In this document: positions 11,196 to 23,749 of the stretch, piece by piece
Position numbering within the stretch: position 1 is the first letter of the stretch
How the letters are laid out: the number at the start of each line of letters is the position of its first letter
Source of the DNA: Acephala macrosclerotiorum
Lineage: Eukaryota; Ascomycota; Leotiomycetes; Helotiales; Mollisiaceae
NCBI GenBank assembly: GCA_014904845.1
Contig: MU119450.1
Span: 18,927-82,926, forward strand
Length of the DNA stretch: 64,000 bases
Direction of reading: 5' to 3'
Notes under the pieces: model-generated
What the model was told of the DNA's origin: nothing
The model's database searches: none
The model's input: the letters and a program-made list of their open reading frames with translations, nothing else
Position numbers and translations under genes: made by a program

Positions 11196-13714
11196 GAGAG
11201 TAATTGTTGTTTAGTTGTTCCTTGGGGAGGATTCATAGGCATCTGAGAGGACTTGCTTATTGCAATTAAGGCTAAGACCGAAGGCGGCAGTGGGGTCGGG
11301 CAGAAGCTTTGGGAGTGGTTTGAAGATTAAGTCAAATCTTTCCTTTGATGTAGTGTGGAGAATGCTTTTATTTCTTCTCTTTCAACTTTCGAAACAATTT
11401 CATTAACCTAATCTTATTCCTATTAATTTAGGCTTAGAGTTATGTACAGTAGCTAGAGCTGACAGCTGGTAGATTTTATGATCACGAGAGGACATGTTCA
11501 CAACATGTACACAATGGGTTCGTTGACCTTCGCTCCTCAAGACTCGTGCACGGTCCATCTAATTATGGGCTTTTGGGACAGAAGGGCGCAAGGCTGGTGA
11601 GGCTGCAAGCAACCAAATTTGGACAATCAGCGCTAGAGACAAATGTCAGCACGCCACTTTCTATGGATCGACACAACTTTCTTTCCCTTTTGGAGACCCT
11701 CCGTCCTCGACTACCGATTACGACGATTGCGACGCAAACATCATCTCATGATAGTCCTGAAGAGGAAGGAGAAGTAGTCTTGATCTGCTCGACGATCTAC
11801 GAAGACCCCCCTGATACGAGATAATGCACGACGACGTGCGATTGATCGACCTCCCGTTCCGACTGCAAAATTTCAACCTCAATACCGGGCTATATGAGTC
11901 TGCGAGATCGAAATACCGAAGACAACAGAATGGTCGCATCAAGATCAGGTGTTTGTGGACACGAATCTGAATGGGGTGGAAGCTGGTGGTTGCTAAACCC
12001 TCGGTTGAGTCAAGTTGAAGTTCACCGACAGGATGGAATCAGGATGTTAGCTTGTTGCGGAATATTGGGCTCAATGACAGCACTGTCAGAATAGACCCAG
12101 GAGATAAGCGGATGGGTTAACTGGTGGTTGCGCTGATAATGGTATATTGCCCTGTAAGTTCGTCGCACTTGTTCTCCTATGACACAGCAAGACACAACTT
12201 CTGCCCTTCTCATATGCATCTCCAAGAAAGAGATGAACACAATTGACTTATCATTTATCGTATACAACTTCCTTCTGGCCCAACCAATGGATGCTTTTCT
12301 TCGCACCGAACATACAAGGCCGCCAAACCTCCTCGTCTGCTGGTCCCAGCCTCTTTGTAAATACAGCTGATCCTGTAGCAGCACTCGGCCTTCGATTCGC
12401 CGAATCGGAAGACTTCGGGCTTCACATAATGCAAAGCAATGCGTGGAAATCAGGCCTCTTCAGAATAAAAGTGCTCCAGATAAAGTACTGCATAATTGTG
12501 GCCCGTGGCCCGTGATAATGTCACGCGGCTTTTCCCTTGAGATCTAATAACCCGCAGACGTGCATGAACACGTACCCCGCCTGTCTTCTGGGATGGGGGA
12601 AGCGGAGTGTTGTCCGTGCAGGCCGACCAGTTGGGGAAAGGAAACTTTTGGGAGGCTGAGCTGATCCTCCCGTCCCGCCTGGCGCCTTAACCTTATTTGT
12701 TGTGTTTTAGAGTCCCCTCAGCAACAAGCGCAGATCACTCGACGCCGCCCCCAGCCTCCGCCAATCACTTCGATGGGATTTTACGGGAGATGGCTTGGCG
12801 TGCAGCAGGACGTTGCTGCCCTGAGCTGAAATGCCCATTGGGGTTAAAACACACGACGAGCACGGGCGGACTGAAGACGGAAGGCCCGGAGCGAAGAGGG
12901 GAGCTTATTGTCCTCGGTTATAGCTCGAGAGCTCGAGATGATGTCGCATCAGAGCTTATGACAGAAGGCAATCCCGATGTCCATACCCCTCTGCAGCTCA
13001 TGCTTGTCCCTTAGGTTCTCAAAACACCACTCTAATCTTCTTTTTCCTGTTTCACTTGCAACCGCTAATCCTATCGTTGTTCTATCGAATTGAGTTTACT
13101 GCTTTGTAAAGGGAATCATTCAGCCCAGCGCAGGTCGTTTATCTGGCCGCTTTATGATACTCAGAAAAGTCACTTGAAATCTAGAAACGAAATGATCATC
13201 GGAGACAAGTGGATAAGTCTCAACCTGCATGTGCATAATGCAGGTTTGGGAAGCGGGTCAAACACCCCCAATCCCCATCCATTTACGGCAGATCTGAGCA
13301 TATCCTTCGTGCTACTGCACAGTCTATTGATGAATCAATCATCGCGGGACAGAAAATCACTCTGTGGGCTACGACAAAGCTGAAAGCTCTGGTCGCCAAT
13401 GAGAAGTTGCTGGTAAAGCCAATTGTCCTGCAACTCTCGCCAAAAGCTCTCGTCTGCTTCCCAACTGGGCTCAAGGAGGCTGGCTGGTATTCGAAGTTTA
13501 GCTTTGTACTTAGCTCAGATGGGCAGTAATATGAGAGCACGCAGCTACGTAGAGGGCTTGCCCCAGCTGCTCCCTACTTGTCCTACTTCCTCTCGATCTT
13601 GCCATAATCCTTCTTCTCAATTATCCAGGGTTCCTCTGGGAAGTAGAATACAAAACATACTCGAAAGGAATCATCCAAAAGCTTCCTCCCTATCATCTAC
13701 CCAAGTTTACCATT
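11196..13714. other. 2.5 kb intergenic region upstream of the NLR-like gene
   Basis: No gene that I can support. Short open frames (for example 12697-13014 and 13090-13383 on plus) lack recognisable motifs, introns or homology to the neighbours. The last few hundred bases before 13715 are pyrimidine-rich with several CCTACTT/CTCCCT tracts, as is common in filamentous fungal promoters. This is the largest apparently empty stretch in the array. Confidence 0.4.
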
Positions 13715-16700
13715 ATGCTCCCTACAACACAAGTGTCTCAACCCAGCGGTGCCAACACCCAAGTCACCAATGGCAGCTCGAAATCTGCCAACGCGACAGT
13801 AGAAACCATCGAGATACTCGGAAACAGTAGTACCAATGGCCATCACGGCCCACGTAGGATCACCATATTGCGGGATGCCGTCCAACGTACCCTTACGACC
13901 TATCGCTCTGAACTCGGTGTTTCAGCCGACGAATTCCTCAACAGCTGCACGACCATCGACAAGTTCTTTGATTACGTTGCTGGTATTCGTCTCCGACAAA
14001 TTCCACATCATAGCAGCGGATGGGATAAAGTTTTGAAATGGGCGGAGTTCTTCGCTGCTCATGTGTCTGGATACTCTGAGGAGGTAGCATACTTCGTCTC
14101 CGATGGCGATCGTGCTGCTTCCATAATCTGGGCGAGCTGCAGATCTCTTCTCGAGGTGCGCCTTTATTGTTCAATCTGTGTTTGAATGTCCTCCTGACTG
14201 GCGTGTAGCTTGGGCGCGAGAATGTCGATGTGCTCGAAAAGATATTCGGCTTCTTTTATAGCTGTAGCTTGACCTTGGGCCTGTTCCTCCGCCAGCATGA
14301 ACTCCTTCACGAAACCGAGGAGCTTCAACTCATCCTGGCCAGTTGTTATGCCGACCTCCTGAAACTCGTCACCAGTATCAGTCTGTTTTACAGCCGCAAG
14401 CAATCAAGTAAGCAGCACTTCGTGCAAGCAGAATAATATCGAATCGTTCGAGTGCATCATTAGGCATGCTGACTTATCTCCAGACGCGAAATTTAGTGCT
14501 CGAACCTTTGAAGAGCTCTTTAGCCGGAACATCGTCTCCTTTTTTTCGCATAGCGATCGGTTCACGGATGCTGTCTGGGCCGCAAGACTTGGAAGTCTGT
14601 CCAAGCATGGAGGTAAATTGCAAAGAGATCTCATAAGAAAAACCATCTACTTACACAGATTCAGATGTGTCTGTCGACGTGGTGCGGGAATTCCTGAACC
14701 CTCATGACCGTATCACTAGATTGTTGACCGTGAGACGAAATGTTCGAAAATCGCGCGCAGATTTCACTTGTGAATGGTTCGATCGCCACTTGGCTGATTT
14801 CATACGAGGTGGGAAAGGGATCATGGTTGTCTCTGGCAAGCCACGCAGCGGAAAGACCTTTCTCGCTGACTGGACTGTGGAGCGTCTGCAGACGTTAACT
14901 GGCCGGCGTGCTTCGGAAGTAGTATCTCACACAATCGGTAATTTATAACAATCACAGTATGTTCTTAGTAAAGTTGCTGATCATGCACCCAGATCCTGAT
15001 TTAAAGACCGAACTTACAACACTTAGTGTGGTCAAGGGTCTCCTTTTGCAAATCTTACAACTGAGTGTTGGAAATAGCGATCTTTACAAGTCTCTCGCCC
15101 ATGCTTATGAGCTTTCGAAAAAGGGTAGTACTACCTCCCAGATCGAGCATGCTTTATGGACAGCCCTACAAGCTGGACTTACGAGCGGCCGCAACCATAC
15201 TATTGTCATTGATGGAATCGATCAGTTGAAGAGTGGCGAGAGTGATGTGACGAAGCTCTTGGGTTACTTGGACACCATCGTCACGAAACAGAGTAAGACG
15301 AAGGTCGTTCTCTTCTCACGGACATTGAGCAGTAGTGTCGCACAGAAGCATTGCCACTTTGCCATCACGCCCGAGCAAACGAGCCAAGATATCTGGTATT
15401 TCACCGAGTCTTTGCTTTCTTCTTCGCCTTCCTTTGAGCTGCTGAGCGAGGAAGATAGATCAGCGCTGATTGCCAAGTTGGCTGAGACTGCGGACGGATC
15501 TTTTGAATGGGTTGTGCAGGCTATGGATATGCTCAGGACGGAAATGACTTCAGCGGGCACCTTGAAGAAGCTTGAGACACTTCCCAAGACCTTGGATGCT
15601 ATCCTCACACAGGTCATCTCTACTGTGGATCTGAAGCAACGAGATGCAAAATCGCTTCTTGCTTGGATTCTTGTTTCTCAACGACCGTTGCTCCTCACTG
15701 AGATAATACAGCTCTTTGAAATCGACACCGCAAACTCAACTCGCGCTCCACGGACCACCAGAGTCGAGGATGATATCGCCAAGGCGTTGGGGCCTTTGGT
15801 CGCTATCCGTGGTGGCTTCGTCAGATTTGCCAACCCACTGATCAAGCAAATTTTGGAGCATCAAGCGAGGTCTGTCACTGATTTCAAGAACTCGGGCCCT
15901 TTTCCATTCCATATTCAAGAAGCCCATTATGATTTATGTATTCGTTCTTTGGCATACATCAAGATGGCCCTGGTTCGGCCTACGCAGCCAACGCTGTCGC
16001 TCTTGAACGACTACGAGCTTGATGGGCTCTTCAACCAGTACAACCTGTTGCAATATGCTGCGAGATACTGGTCATGGCATTTTGAGGCATCACCGATGCA
16101 TGAACCCACGGTTCAGCATAAAATCACTCAGGGATTCAAGACGGTCTTCCCCCACACGACAATGCTTCCCATCATCGAAGGGTCCTGCTATCCGTACCAG
16201 TCATCCTTCCAAGACGCAATTGACCATCACCTACTCACGCTGTCGATCCGAAGAATGGTCATTGGAGACAACACTGAATCTGTGCCTCAGACCTTGTTGA
16301 ACTTGGCAGCCTTGAAGGAGGTCACGCTTCAGCCCAACGAAGTCAACGAGTACTACTACGATGCCTGGAAGATTGCATTCACCCTCAAACTCACCCCCAT
16401 TGCGACCATTTGCGCTCATCGCTACATTAAGAGAACTTCGACCATTAAGATAACATCGAAGTCGACGACCGCCATTAGAAGGTCTGAGATGCTTGAATAC
16501 ATCATCACAATCTACAAGGAGACCAGAGTATCCCAAACAGAGATCTTGATCTATCTTGAAATGTTGGTCACTCTCTATGTTGCAATCGGTGAAATTGAAA
16601 AGGTCACAAAGCTTCGGAGAGAGATCTATCAACTTCATGTCACCATCTATGGCCGGTCCGCTCCTCAGACTATCCGCGCTCACGGCGAGCTGGTGACCGT

Positions 16701-19700
16701 CGTCTCTAAATCCAGCAGAACGGAAGAAATTCAAGAAATAACAGAGTCCAACTACCAGGAGGCTTCCCGTACCTTGTCTGTCACCGATCCAAAACGTCTT
16801 GACCTGACCTGGTCCATGATTGATATCTACACTAAACGCAAGGATACCAGGCGTGTCGAGGAGCTCCTCATATGGCTCTGGCAAAGCTGGACGCGCCACA
16901 GTCAAAAGGATACCAAGTCTCAGCAGCAAAGAATCGACATCGCTCTTCGATATGTCGCATTCTTGAAAACGCATGATCGTAAAGCCGAGGCGGAGAACAT
17001 CCTTCGTGGTATTGCGACAGACCTCGAACAGATAGAAACCGATGACGAAGAGATCATCAAGCGCTCCAGGACGGTTGGCAACGAATTGGCTGTTCTTGGG
17101 TCCGTCGCGGCCGCGCGCAGTATTTTTGCAACAGTGTGGGCATATTATGTCAAAACTGGAAAGACCAACACATCAGAAGCGAAGTCAGTTTCGACTCAGT
17201 TGGAAGAAACAACCAATCACAGTATCACTGAAACGACGATTGAAATCACGACACTGAGGGAAATCTTTGACAAGGTCATCATCAAAACCACCTCGAAAAC
17301 CATTGATACTCGTACAGTTCATACCTCCATGACTCTAGTTGAGACTTACTGGAACGAGCAACAATGGGAGGAGGTTATCAAAGTCAGCACTGTTATCCTC
17401 AGTAGAGTATGGGTAGGCTGGACTAGCTCAGATATGAGGACTCCTCTTCCATCGAACTCCCGTGATGAGACCACCACACTCATCCGCCGTCTATTCGCCT
17501 CCTATTGGAAGCTACGTCGAATCGAAGAGGCAGAGACCACTCTCAGAAGGCTCTTTTACGCTGTACTCTCTACTCCTGACTCCACTGACGATCTCTTGCT
17601 CTTGACGGCCAATGATCTCACAGACTTCTATGAAACCAACGGCATGGTGGAGAAATCAGTCACCATCTACCACGATCTGTCTTCAGAAATTGAGAATAGA
17701 AAGGGAAAAACGGACGCCTTGACCATCAAAACCCTCTACGCTATGGGTGACATCAGCATACGCGTAAACGACCTCAAGAATGCCGAGTTTGCTTACCATA
17801 AGGTCCACTCCAATCTTGGTCCAGATGTTTGTCATCGAGATGCCATTCGGGCAGCTCAGGCTCTCATCACTATCTACGAGCAACATCGCCAATATCCAAA
17901 CGCCCAGAAGATATATCGCTCGATCTGGCAAATGTTCGTCAAGCACGGCAAGGAATATGATCTCAAACCCGACTGGGCCGAGAATCTTTATGAGAAGTAC
18001 GTCCGAACATTGAGGCAGGACCCCAAAGTTGAGTATAATACTCTTCGCCATCTTGCTGTTGATTACCGCAAGGCTTTGGTCAAATTTTATGGCCTCAACA
18101 ATGAGTCTACAATCAAAGCCACTCTCATTCTTGCAGGGATCAATGAGGAGAAGCCAGAGCATCGCGTGGAAGCTATTACGATGTACGAGGAAGCCGATAA
18201 GCAGACTCGTGACGCCCCGAAGGGTCGGATCTCCGAGACTACTATCAGCAGTGTTAGCACCAACCTCAAGCGCCTGCCCCGTTTGTATTCCATCTCGCAG
18301 CTTTCAACCTCACCCAAAGCTATTCCGCTGTACGAAATGGAGTGGCAAACATTCCACACCAAATATGGCCATTCTCACGGCGATAGCTTGAAGTGGTTGA
18401 CTCTTCTGGTCATTGCTCTTGCCAAGCAAAATGGTCCCGACTCAAAGACTCGAGCTAATTCCACGGCACTCATTTCAGTGACAGATGTCCTCAAGAAAGA
18501 AAAGAACTCGCAGAATCTCTGGGACTCTGGCCAGCGACTTGCAAATGTCTACCTGAAAGCGGGCATGAAGGCCGAAGGAGAACAACTCTTGCAACAGCTC
18601 CGCAGCCAAGTCATCTTTGGTGATTCCAGCATGGCCCAAACCTTAGGGCTCACCCCATCCAGCAACTTGGACCGTCGAACCTGGATCTTCCTCGTGTCCT
18701 TTCAAACTACCCTCCACGGTACTAGAGAGCTATACACAACTGTCATGGCTGACCTCATCAACGAAGTTTTCTTGTACGACTCGTACCGCCAGGCCGTTTC
18801 TCAGAAGGCACCATTCCTCGACTGCCTTGCCTATGGCTCTCGCTTGTTGCAATTCATGCGTGATATCCATGACGAGCCCAGCCACATCCGCGTCGAAAAG
18901 GAGCTGTTGGAGTATTTTGCAAATACTCTCTCCGCTCCCAAGAACATGAATGGCCCTGTCCTGCACGAATTCTTCGAGGTCGTGCTTGTGCAGGTCCATC
19001 ACCAAGACTTGGACATCGCGGCTCTGAAAGCCGGCAGTACCAGCGCCGTCTGCTACCTTGACAAAGGCAAGTATGCTGAAGCTCACGACATGGCGTTCCT
19101 GGCCGATCGCTTCCAACAGTTTGTGGGTGGTTATGGTAGCGTGGAGAAGATAAATCGCGGTCTGCAGATGGCGCTGGCAGTGGCGGGTTACAAGAAGACA
19201 AAGGTTGGGGATGCCAAGTTGAGAGCGACTATGCTAGAGCTAGCAGGGAAGATTGCGAAAGAGCTTGTGCAAGAGGCTCGGGTAGGTCATATTCTGCTTG
19301 AGGATATCCCGCTGGAAGACCTCAATACTGCAAGTGGGTTACTCGGCGAGTTGGGCAATCTGGATGACCTTGACGTAAGTTTGACATCCCATAACAACAT
19401 ATTCTCTCATTCGCTTCTCTACAACGACGAACTAACCCTCACCCTTCCACACAGTATATCCTCACCACCCTCTGGAAAGCCCGCACACGCCAGACTTCTT
19501 GGCCTGCTGCCACCATCGTCTCTATTGGCCGACGTCTTGTCGAAACCGAATTTGCTCGTACCCATCACGCTGCCGCCATCCACCTTTGTGAGGATATGTG
19601 CTACAACCTGCGACGTGTGTGGGGTGCTCTCGACGCCACCACGCTGGATATGCACGTCCTCCTTTCGGAATTTTACACCTCTTCCGGACAGTTCCGCAAG

Positions 19701-20144
19701 GCAGTGCAGGTGCACGAAGATGTCCTTCGCGACACCGTTTCTGACAAAGGCGAGGAGATCAGTCAGTCAGAGGCCGCGGCCGTTGCGGTGCGGCATTTGG
19801 AGTTGTTGAGGAGAGCATATCAGCGTCTGGGTGGCTGGGACAAGGATCCTCAGGTGTATGTCGATCTGTATCAGCAGTTGGCACACGTGTTTGGATCTGA
19901 GGAGAAATGGAAAAAGGCTCAAATTCCAGGAGTCGATAAGTGGAGTCCGAAGGGGGCGGATGCGGTTGGCGTTTGGGTGCACCCGGCAAGCTTCGAGTGG
20001 ATGAAGAGCGAGGGCCAGAGGAAGCATGCGAATTACTTGAGGAGGAGTTTGAAGGGTAGTGGGGAATGGAAGGTGACACATTTTCATGGTGGGAGGCTGA
20101 CGAGGAGTTATAGTTCAAGGAGTGCGATTGCTAATAAGGGTTAA
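13715..20144 (+). CDS. STAND/NACHT-type P-loop NTPase with long helical-repeat tail (fungal NLR-like)
   Basis: Six exons: 13715-14155, 14209-14407, 14484-14612, 14659-14937, 14993-19374, 19455-20144. All junctions are GT-AG and phases agree, giving about 2039 residues. The N-terminal region (about 50-200) has DKFFDYVAGIRLRQIPHHSS and ASIIWASCRSLLELGRENVD, the layout of the helical DUF7708-type domain found in fungal NLR-like proteins. The P-loop is MVVSGKPRSGKTFLADW and a Walker B-like strand is TIVIDGIDQLKSG. The remaining 1400 or so residues are almost wholly alpha-helical, with degenerate TPR-like units (for example FADIY-type helices around RRVEELLIWLW, AEFAYHKVHSNLG, NAQKIYRSIWQMF). No effector domain or CHAT module is attached. 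Fungal proteins of this build are linked to non-self recognition and programmed cell death; a specific role here is inference. It is the only intact large gene inside the F-box-like array, and has no nonsense lesion. Confidence 0.85.
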
Positions 20145-20755
20145 ATAGTATGGAATCCTTTGAATAATAATTATAGTTTTCTTTCTCTTTGCTCAAGGTT
20201 TTCATTTACTCGTTTATTAATTATTACTTCAACGAAGGTCGGGAGGGGAAGATTGCTTCACAAGTGCATGCACTCGCATTTATTCAAGGTTTTGACGAAT
20301 TGAAGTTTTTTCAAAAAAAGATATCCTATCTGCTGCTGCATTTCCAAACCTGGAGCCAAATCTTAGTTTGATATTAACCTCCGAGGAGCTTCGGTCAACA
20401 GACAAGAGAAATAGCAGGCCAGCAAGGAGATTAAAATAAGAAGGCTAAGTCAAATTGCTCATTGCAGATACCATACCTAACACTCATTGCTCCTCGTGTT
20501 AGCTATTGGTCAGCTTCACCAGAGTCTCTGCATCAATTATTGTGGAATCAGCTGCATCTGGAATTGGAGTAGGGTTAGCCCGATGGCGATCGTCTCCTTC
20601 ACCCTCTGGCACAGTGCTGCCGGTCACCTCCAGGTTGGGATCAGGCTTGTTGCTACGAGTGGAGAAGATGACCACATCCTGCTCTTCTAAATGTCCCACA
20701 TCGCTATACCCGACTACCTCGGCATCCTAGCCATCATCTTCTCGCTCCGAAATTT
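20145..20755. other. intergenic 3' of the NLR-like gene
   Basis: AT-rich just after the stop codon (AATAATAATTATAG near 20165 may serve the 3' end), then a stretch without recognisable coding. It may hold the end of the eroded tail of array member 7. Confidence 0.4.
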
Positions 20756-21045
20756 TCACCGTAGGATTACTCTCAGCGGCCGTATGCTCGCCGATATCTT
20801 TACTGCCCTCTCCTCCTCTCCATCATCGCTCTCATTTTCATCATTATTATTGCCCGTTTGACCGGCAGAATCGTCGTTGGGATCAGGATTCGTGCCAAAT
20901 GGAACGTCGAAATCGGGTTCTACTACCTTCCAGAACACTTCATCAACTAAGACTCAATCTCGAGGATGCATGTCAACGCCTCTTTGCCTAGCGTAGAGAA
21001 TATTCTTATTCATCACTGCTTCGCCGGTCACATATTAATCAAAGC
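20756..21045 (-). pseudogene. F-box-like array member 7: eroded C-terminal tail
   Basis: Reading on the minus strand, about 21000-20950 gives YARQRGVDMHPRD, matching the GVDMHPADP block of the intact member at 21491-23749. 20938-20756 gives VVEPDFDVPFGTNPDPNDDS followed by an acidic Asp/Glu/Asn run, matching its EPDMVPEFGENPEPMDSNPS tail. A stop (TAG/TGA) separates the blocks and no upstream domains are found. It is a partial duplicate lying immediately 3' of the intact copy that it resembles most. Confidence 0.65.
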
Positions 21046-21490
21046 ATCATGGCTCGTCTAGAATTTCGAGACTGCTCCAAATAGTCAGGTTCTTATCATG
21101 TTCTTGGATATCATAGTGCCACCATTTATTTTCTCTATTTTCTAAAATCAAAGGCTTGTTTTTGTCTAGACTGATGCATCCTTAGGCCAAGAGATCTATG
21201 TATTCCACCCCTCTCAACAAACCAACGCCAAAAAGCCAAGAATTTAGAAGAACCAACTGCTAGGTACTGAGAGTAAAGCCCGTCAATGATCCGTAGGATC
21301 TACTCGTCGGTCATAGCCTCAGTCTCTTCATCGCCAATGAATATGACATAGGAAGGACGAGGGCGAGGACCACTGGTGTGATTGTCAGAATCATCGTTAG
21401 AATCATCGAAAGAGGAGGCGATGCTGTCTTGCCGTCCAACCCCTAGAGCCTCGCCACATTCTGCTCCTCGGACTCTTGCTGTCCTTGGTC
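21046..21490. other. intergenic between array members 7 and 8
   Basis: No clear coding. It may contain further eroded pieces of member 7 that are too diverged to place by eye. Confidence 0.35.
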
Positions 21491-23749
21491 TTACCCAGAT
21501 TCTTCTGGATCAGCCTCGTCTTGATTGTCCCCGTCTTCATCAGAATATCCGTCGCCAAAAGCAGAGGAGTTATCCTCACCTGCGCTCTCCGAGCCTTGAC
21601 TATCGTCGCAATCGTGGTTGCTACCCTGATCATCGTCACCTCCATCACTTCCACCAGCTTCAGAAGGGTTGGAGTCCATAGGCTCAGGGTTCTCTCCAAA
21701 TTCCGGAACCATATCAGGTTCACGAGCATACCAGTTGATATGCTCTGCGCAGACAGGGTCGGCTGGATGCATGTCAACTCCCAAGTCCTTGTCAACATTC
21801 CACTTGAAGAGCTCCTTGCGAGCAAGGCGGATCTTGATCAGTTGTTCATCTAACTCATCGACGAGTTGACGGAAGATAGTGGCGACATTCGAATAATCCT
21901 CCAATTCAAAAATCTCTTCTAGGCGCTGCGTGAGATTTGCTCTGTAGGTGCTCAAGTAAAGAGACTTTACCAGGCGATTTCGAGAGATCTGGACTCGCGT
22001 TGGCAATGACGATTCTCTCTTGAAGGATTTTGCATAGTCTTTGACGAGTAGCAGGGCGGTGTGGCAAGATTCTTGGGAGGGGAACACGCCTTGCTCGCCG
22101 ATCTTGTCAACGTCCAAGAGTCCGCGGTACATCGACTTCTCCTCACTGACGAATTGAATCAGGTTGATTGATGCATCGGAGATAGCTTGATACTGCTTCT
22201 CGAGGTACATCAAGACATTAGCACGCTCATCCTTGAAGGCTTTTGTATCGTTATTGATAAGGGCCGCCTCTCGTGCCATTCGGAGACCATCCTCTACCGG
22301 ATGCCAGATGTTGCCCTTATATGGATTTCCGAATTGGCAGTAATTCTCGTACTCAAGGCCAAGAAACTCCCTACTGAGCTCTTCACCAGGAGGAAGAGCC
22401 ATGTCTGCCGCAAAGCTATGATCAAGCTCGTAGGCTTGACAGTACTTCAACAAGACGTCGTACATCTTGAAGTTCAATTCCACTGGTGTGTTGCCTTCGA
22501 CGATGCTCATCAAATCGGTCATCTCTTCAACCGGCAAGTCGCCCAGCATCGAGAAATATTCGCTAGCGCTGTCGAACAGATTGATATTGTCAGGGACTTC
22601 GAATATGTCAGCATCGCGGATCTTGAGAGATTCCGGAGGTAAGTTTCGAAGGAGCTTCAATGGTTGGAGGACGGTGGCTATAGCTTCGTAGTCTTCATTG
22701 TTGACCGTCTCTGACTCCATGCCCTTCAAGATGACACCAACATTTATTGACTTAGGAGACAAGTGGCAGAGGGCTCTGCAGAAGTCCAAGAAAGAGAGCG
22801 GAACATGATTACCATGAGCTCCATATCCACTAATAATAACGTTCAAATGTTTGATCTTTTCGATAGCATCAAGATATCGCAGAGGGGTCGTATACGTGTT
22901 TGCCACATATCGAGTCAAAGGACTGATGTGGCGGTCCATCCACGGGAGGCATGCGATGTAAAATGGCTGTTGCTCATACAAAACATGAAATCCTTCCTCG
23001 TAGAGCTGACGGCAAACACCCAAAATTGAAGGAGATAGGCCGTATTTCTGTTCAGCGCCGTATGTCTGGTCTTCGTAAACAGATGTAAGCTTCCCAAGGG
23101 TATCGTTTAGGAGCAAGCACTTGAGGATAGTGTGTCGAGCATCCCACGGCAGGGTCAGGAGGGTCAAAGGTCCAGTCCGAGCAGGAGCGGATGGTAGCTG
23201 CAGAAATATAGGCGCATCAACCTTTTCTATTTGGACACTAAGACCAAACATTGTGCTGAGTCTAAGAATCTCGCGACGTGCGTCCTCTTCATTCGAGACT
23301 TGGCAGTTTGTTGGGTGGTTGGGAAAGGGTATAGCCAGAGCGAGGGAGCTGCAAGATGGACCGGATTGGATATCTGTGACGTCTTCGATGTTCGTATCTT
23401 CGTCCGATTGGGAAAGAGATCTCACACCAACTACAGCCAAGGCTGTTGGAGGCATGGCGTCAGAGGTTTCATTAACTGTACATTGAATTAGTTCAGACAA
23501 TTGGTAGCTCCGAGAATCAAGTGCGCTCTTACTAGACAGTGTGGAAGCGGGCGGCATCGATGTAAGCGAATCTGCTTTCGGGATAGAAGAGTTCATTGCG
23601 AGCTGAGCCAACAAGAAATTCGGATCAAAAGCCTGGTCATCAATGTTTCCTTCTAGCGCAAGATTATCCTGATCCTGGACGAACGATGAGGACGCGCGCT
23701 CTTCATGCGGTGGTTCTATTGTTGAATCTATATTGAAGTCTTGAATCAT
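21491..23749 (-). CDS. F-box-like/DUF7730-like family protein with acidic tail (array member 8, intact)
   Basis: Single open frame of about 752 codons from ATG at 23749 (MIQDFNIDSTIEPP). The frame is also open upstream to 23794, but that part has no ATG and contains a GTAAGT donor at 23791, so a 5'-UTR intron is possible. A long disordered N-terminus (residues 1-190) is followed by LPWDARHTILKCLLLND, the F-box-like position, and YGLSPSILGVCRQLYEEGFH. The middle domain carries KIKHLNVIISGYG and LQPLKLLRNLPPESLKIRD. The C-terminal module has FKDERANVLMYLEKQYQAIS, VKDYAKSFKRE and FRQLVDELDEQLIKIRLARK. The last 70 residues are very acidic (GGDDDQ, SDEDGDNQDEADPEE). No targeting signal is seen. 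The strongest relative in the window is the broken copy at 24657-26008. Function is unknown; a ubiquitin-ligase adaptor role would be a guess. Confidence 0.82.
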   Translation of the reverse strand: MIQDFNIDSTIEPPHEERASSSFVQDQDNLALEGNIDDQAFDPNFLLAQLAMNSSIPKADSLTSMPPASTLSSKSALDSRSYQLSELIQCTVNETSDAMPPTALAVVGVRSLSQSDEDTNIEDVTDIQSGPSCSSLALAIPFPNHPTNCQVSNEEDARREILRLSTMFGLSVQIEKVDAPIFLQLPSAPARTGPLTLLTLPWDARHTILKCLLLNDTLGKLTSVYEDQTYGAEQKYGLSPSILGVCRQLYEEGFHVLYEQQPFYIACLPWMDRHISPLTRYVANTYTTPLRYLDAIEKIKHLNVIISGYGAHGNHVPLSFLDFCRALCHLSPKSINVGVILKGMESETVNNEDYEAIATVLQPLKLLRNLPPESLKIRDADIFEVPDNINLFDSASEYFSMLGDLPVEEMTDLMSIVEGNTPVELNFKMYDVLLKYCQAYELDHSFAADMALPPGEELSREFLGLEYENYCQFGNPYKGNIWHPVEDGLRMAREAALINNDTKAFKDERANVLMYLEKQYQAISDASINLIQFVSEEKSMYRGLLDVDKIGEQGVFPSQESCHTALLLVKDYAKSFKRESSLPTRVQISRNRLVKSLYLSTYRANLTQRLEEIFELEDYSNVATIFRQLVDELDEQLIKIRLARKELFKWNVDKDLGVDMHPADPVCAEHINWYAREPDMVPEFGENPEPMDSNPSEAGGSDGGDDDQGSNHDCDDSQGSESAGEDNSSAFGDGYSDEDGDNQDEADPEESG

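Noticed and set aside
13715..20144. CHAT, HET or patatin effector domain on the NLR-like protein
   Set aside because: I looked at both ends for the relevant motifs and found none; only helical repeat sequence follows the NTPase.
21403..21869. Several plus- and minus-strand frames over the acidic tail region of the intact array member 8
   Set aside because: They are other-frame shadows of the Asp/Glu/Ser-rich tail, whose simple codon composition keeps all frames open.
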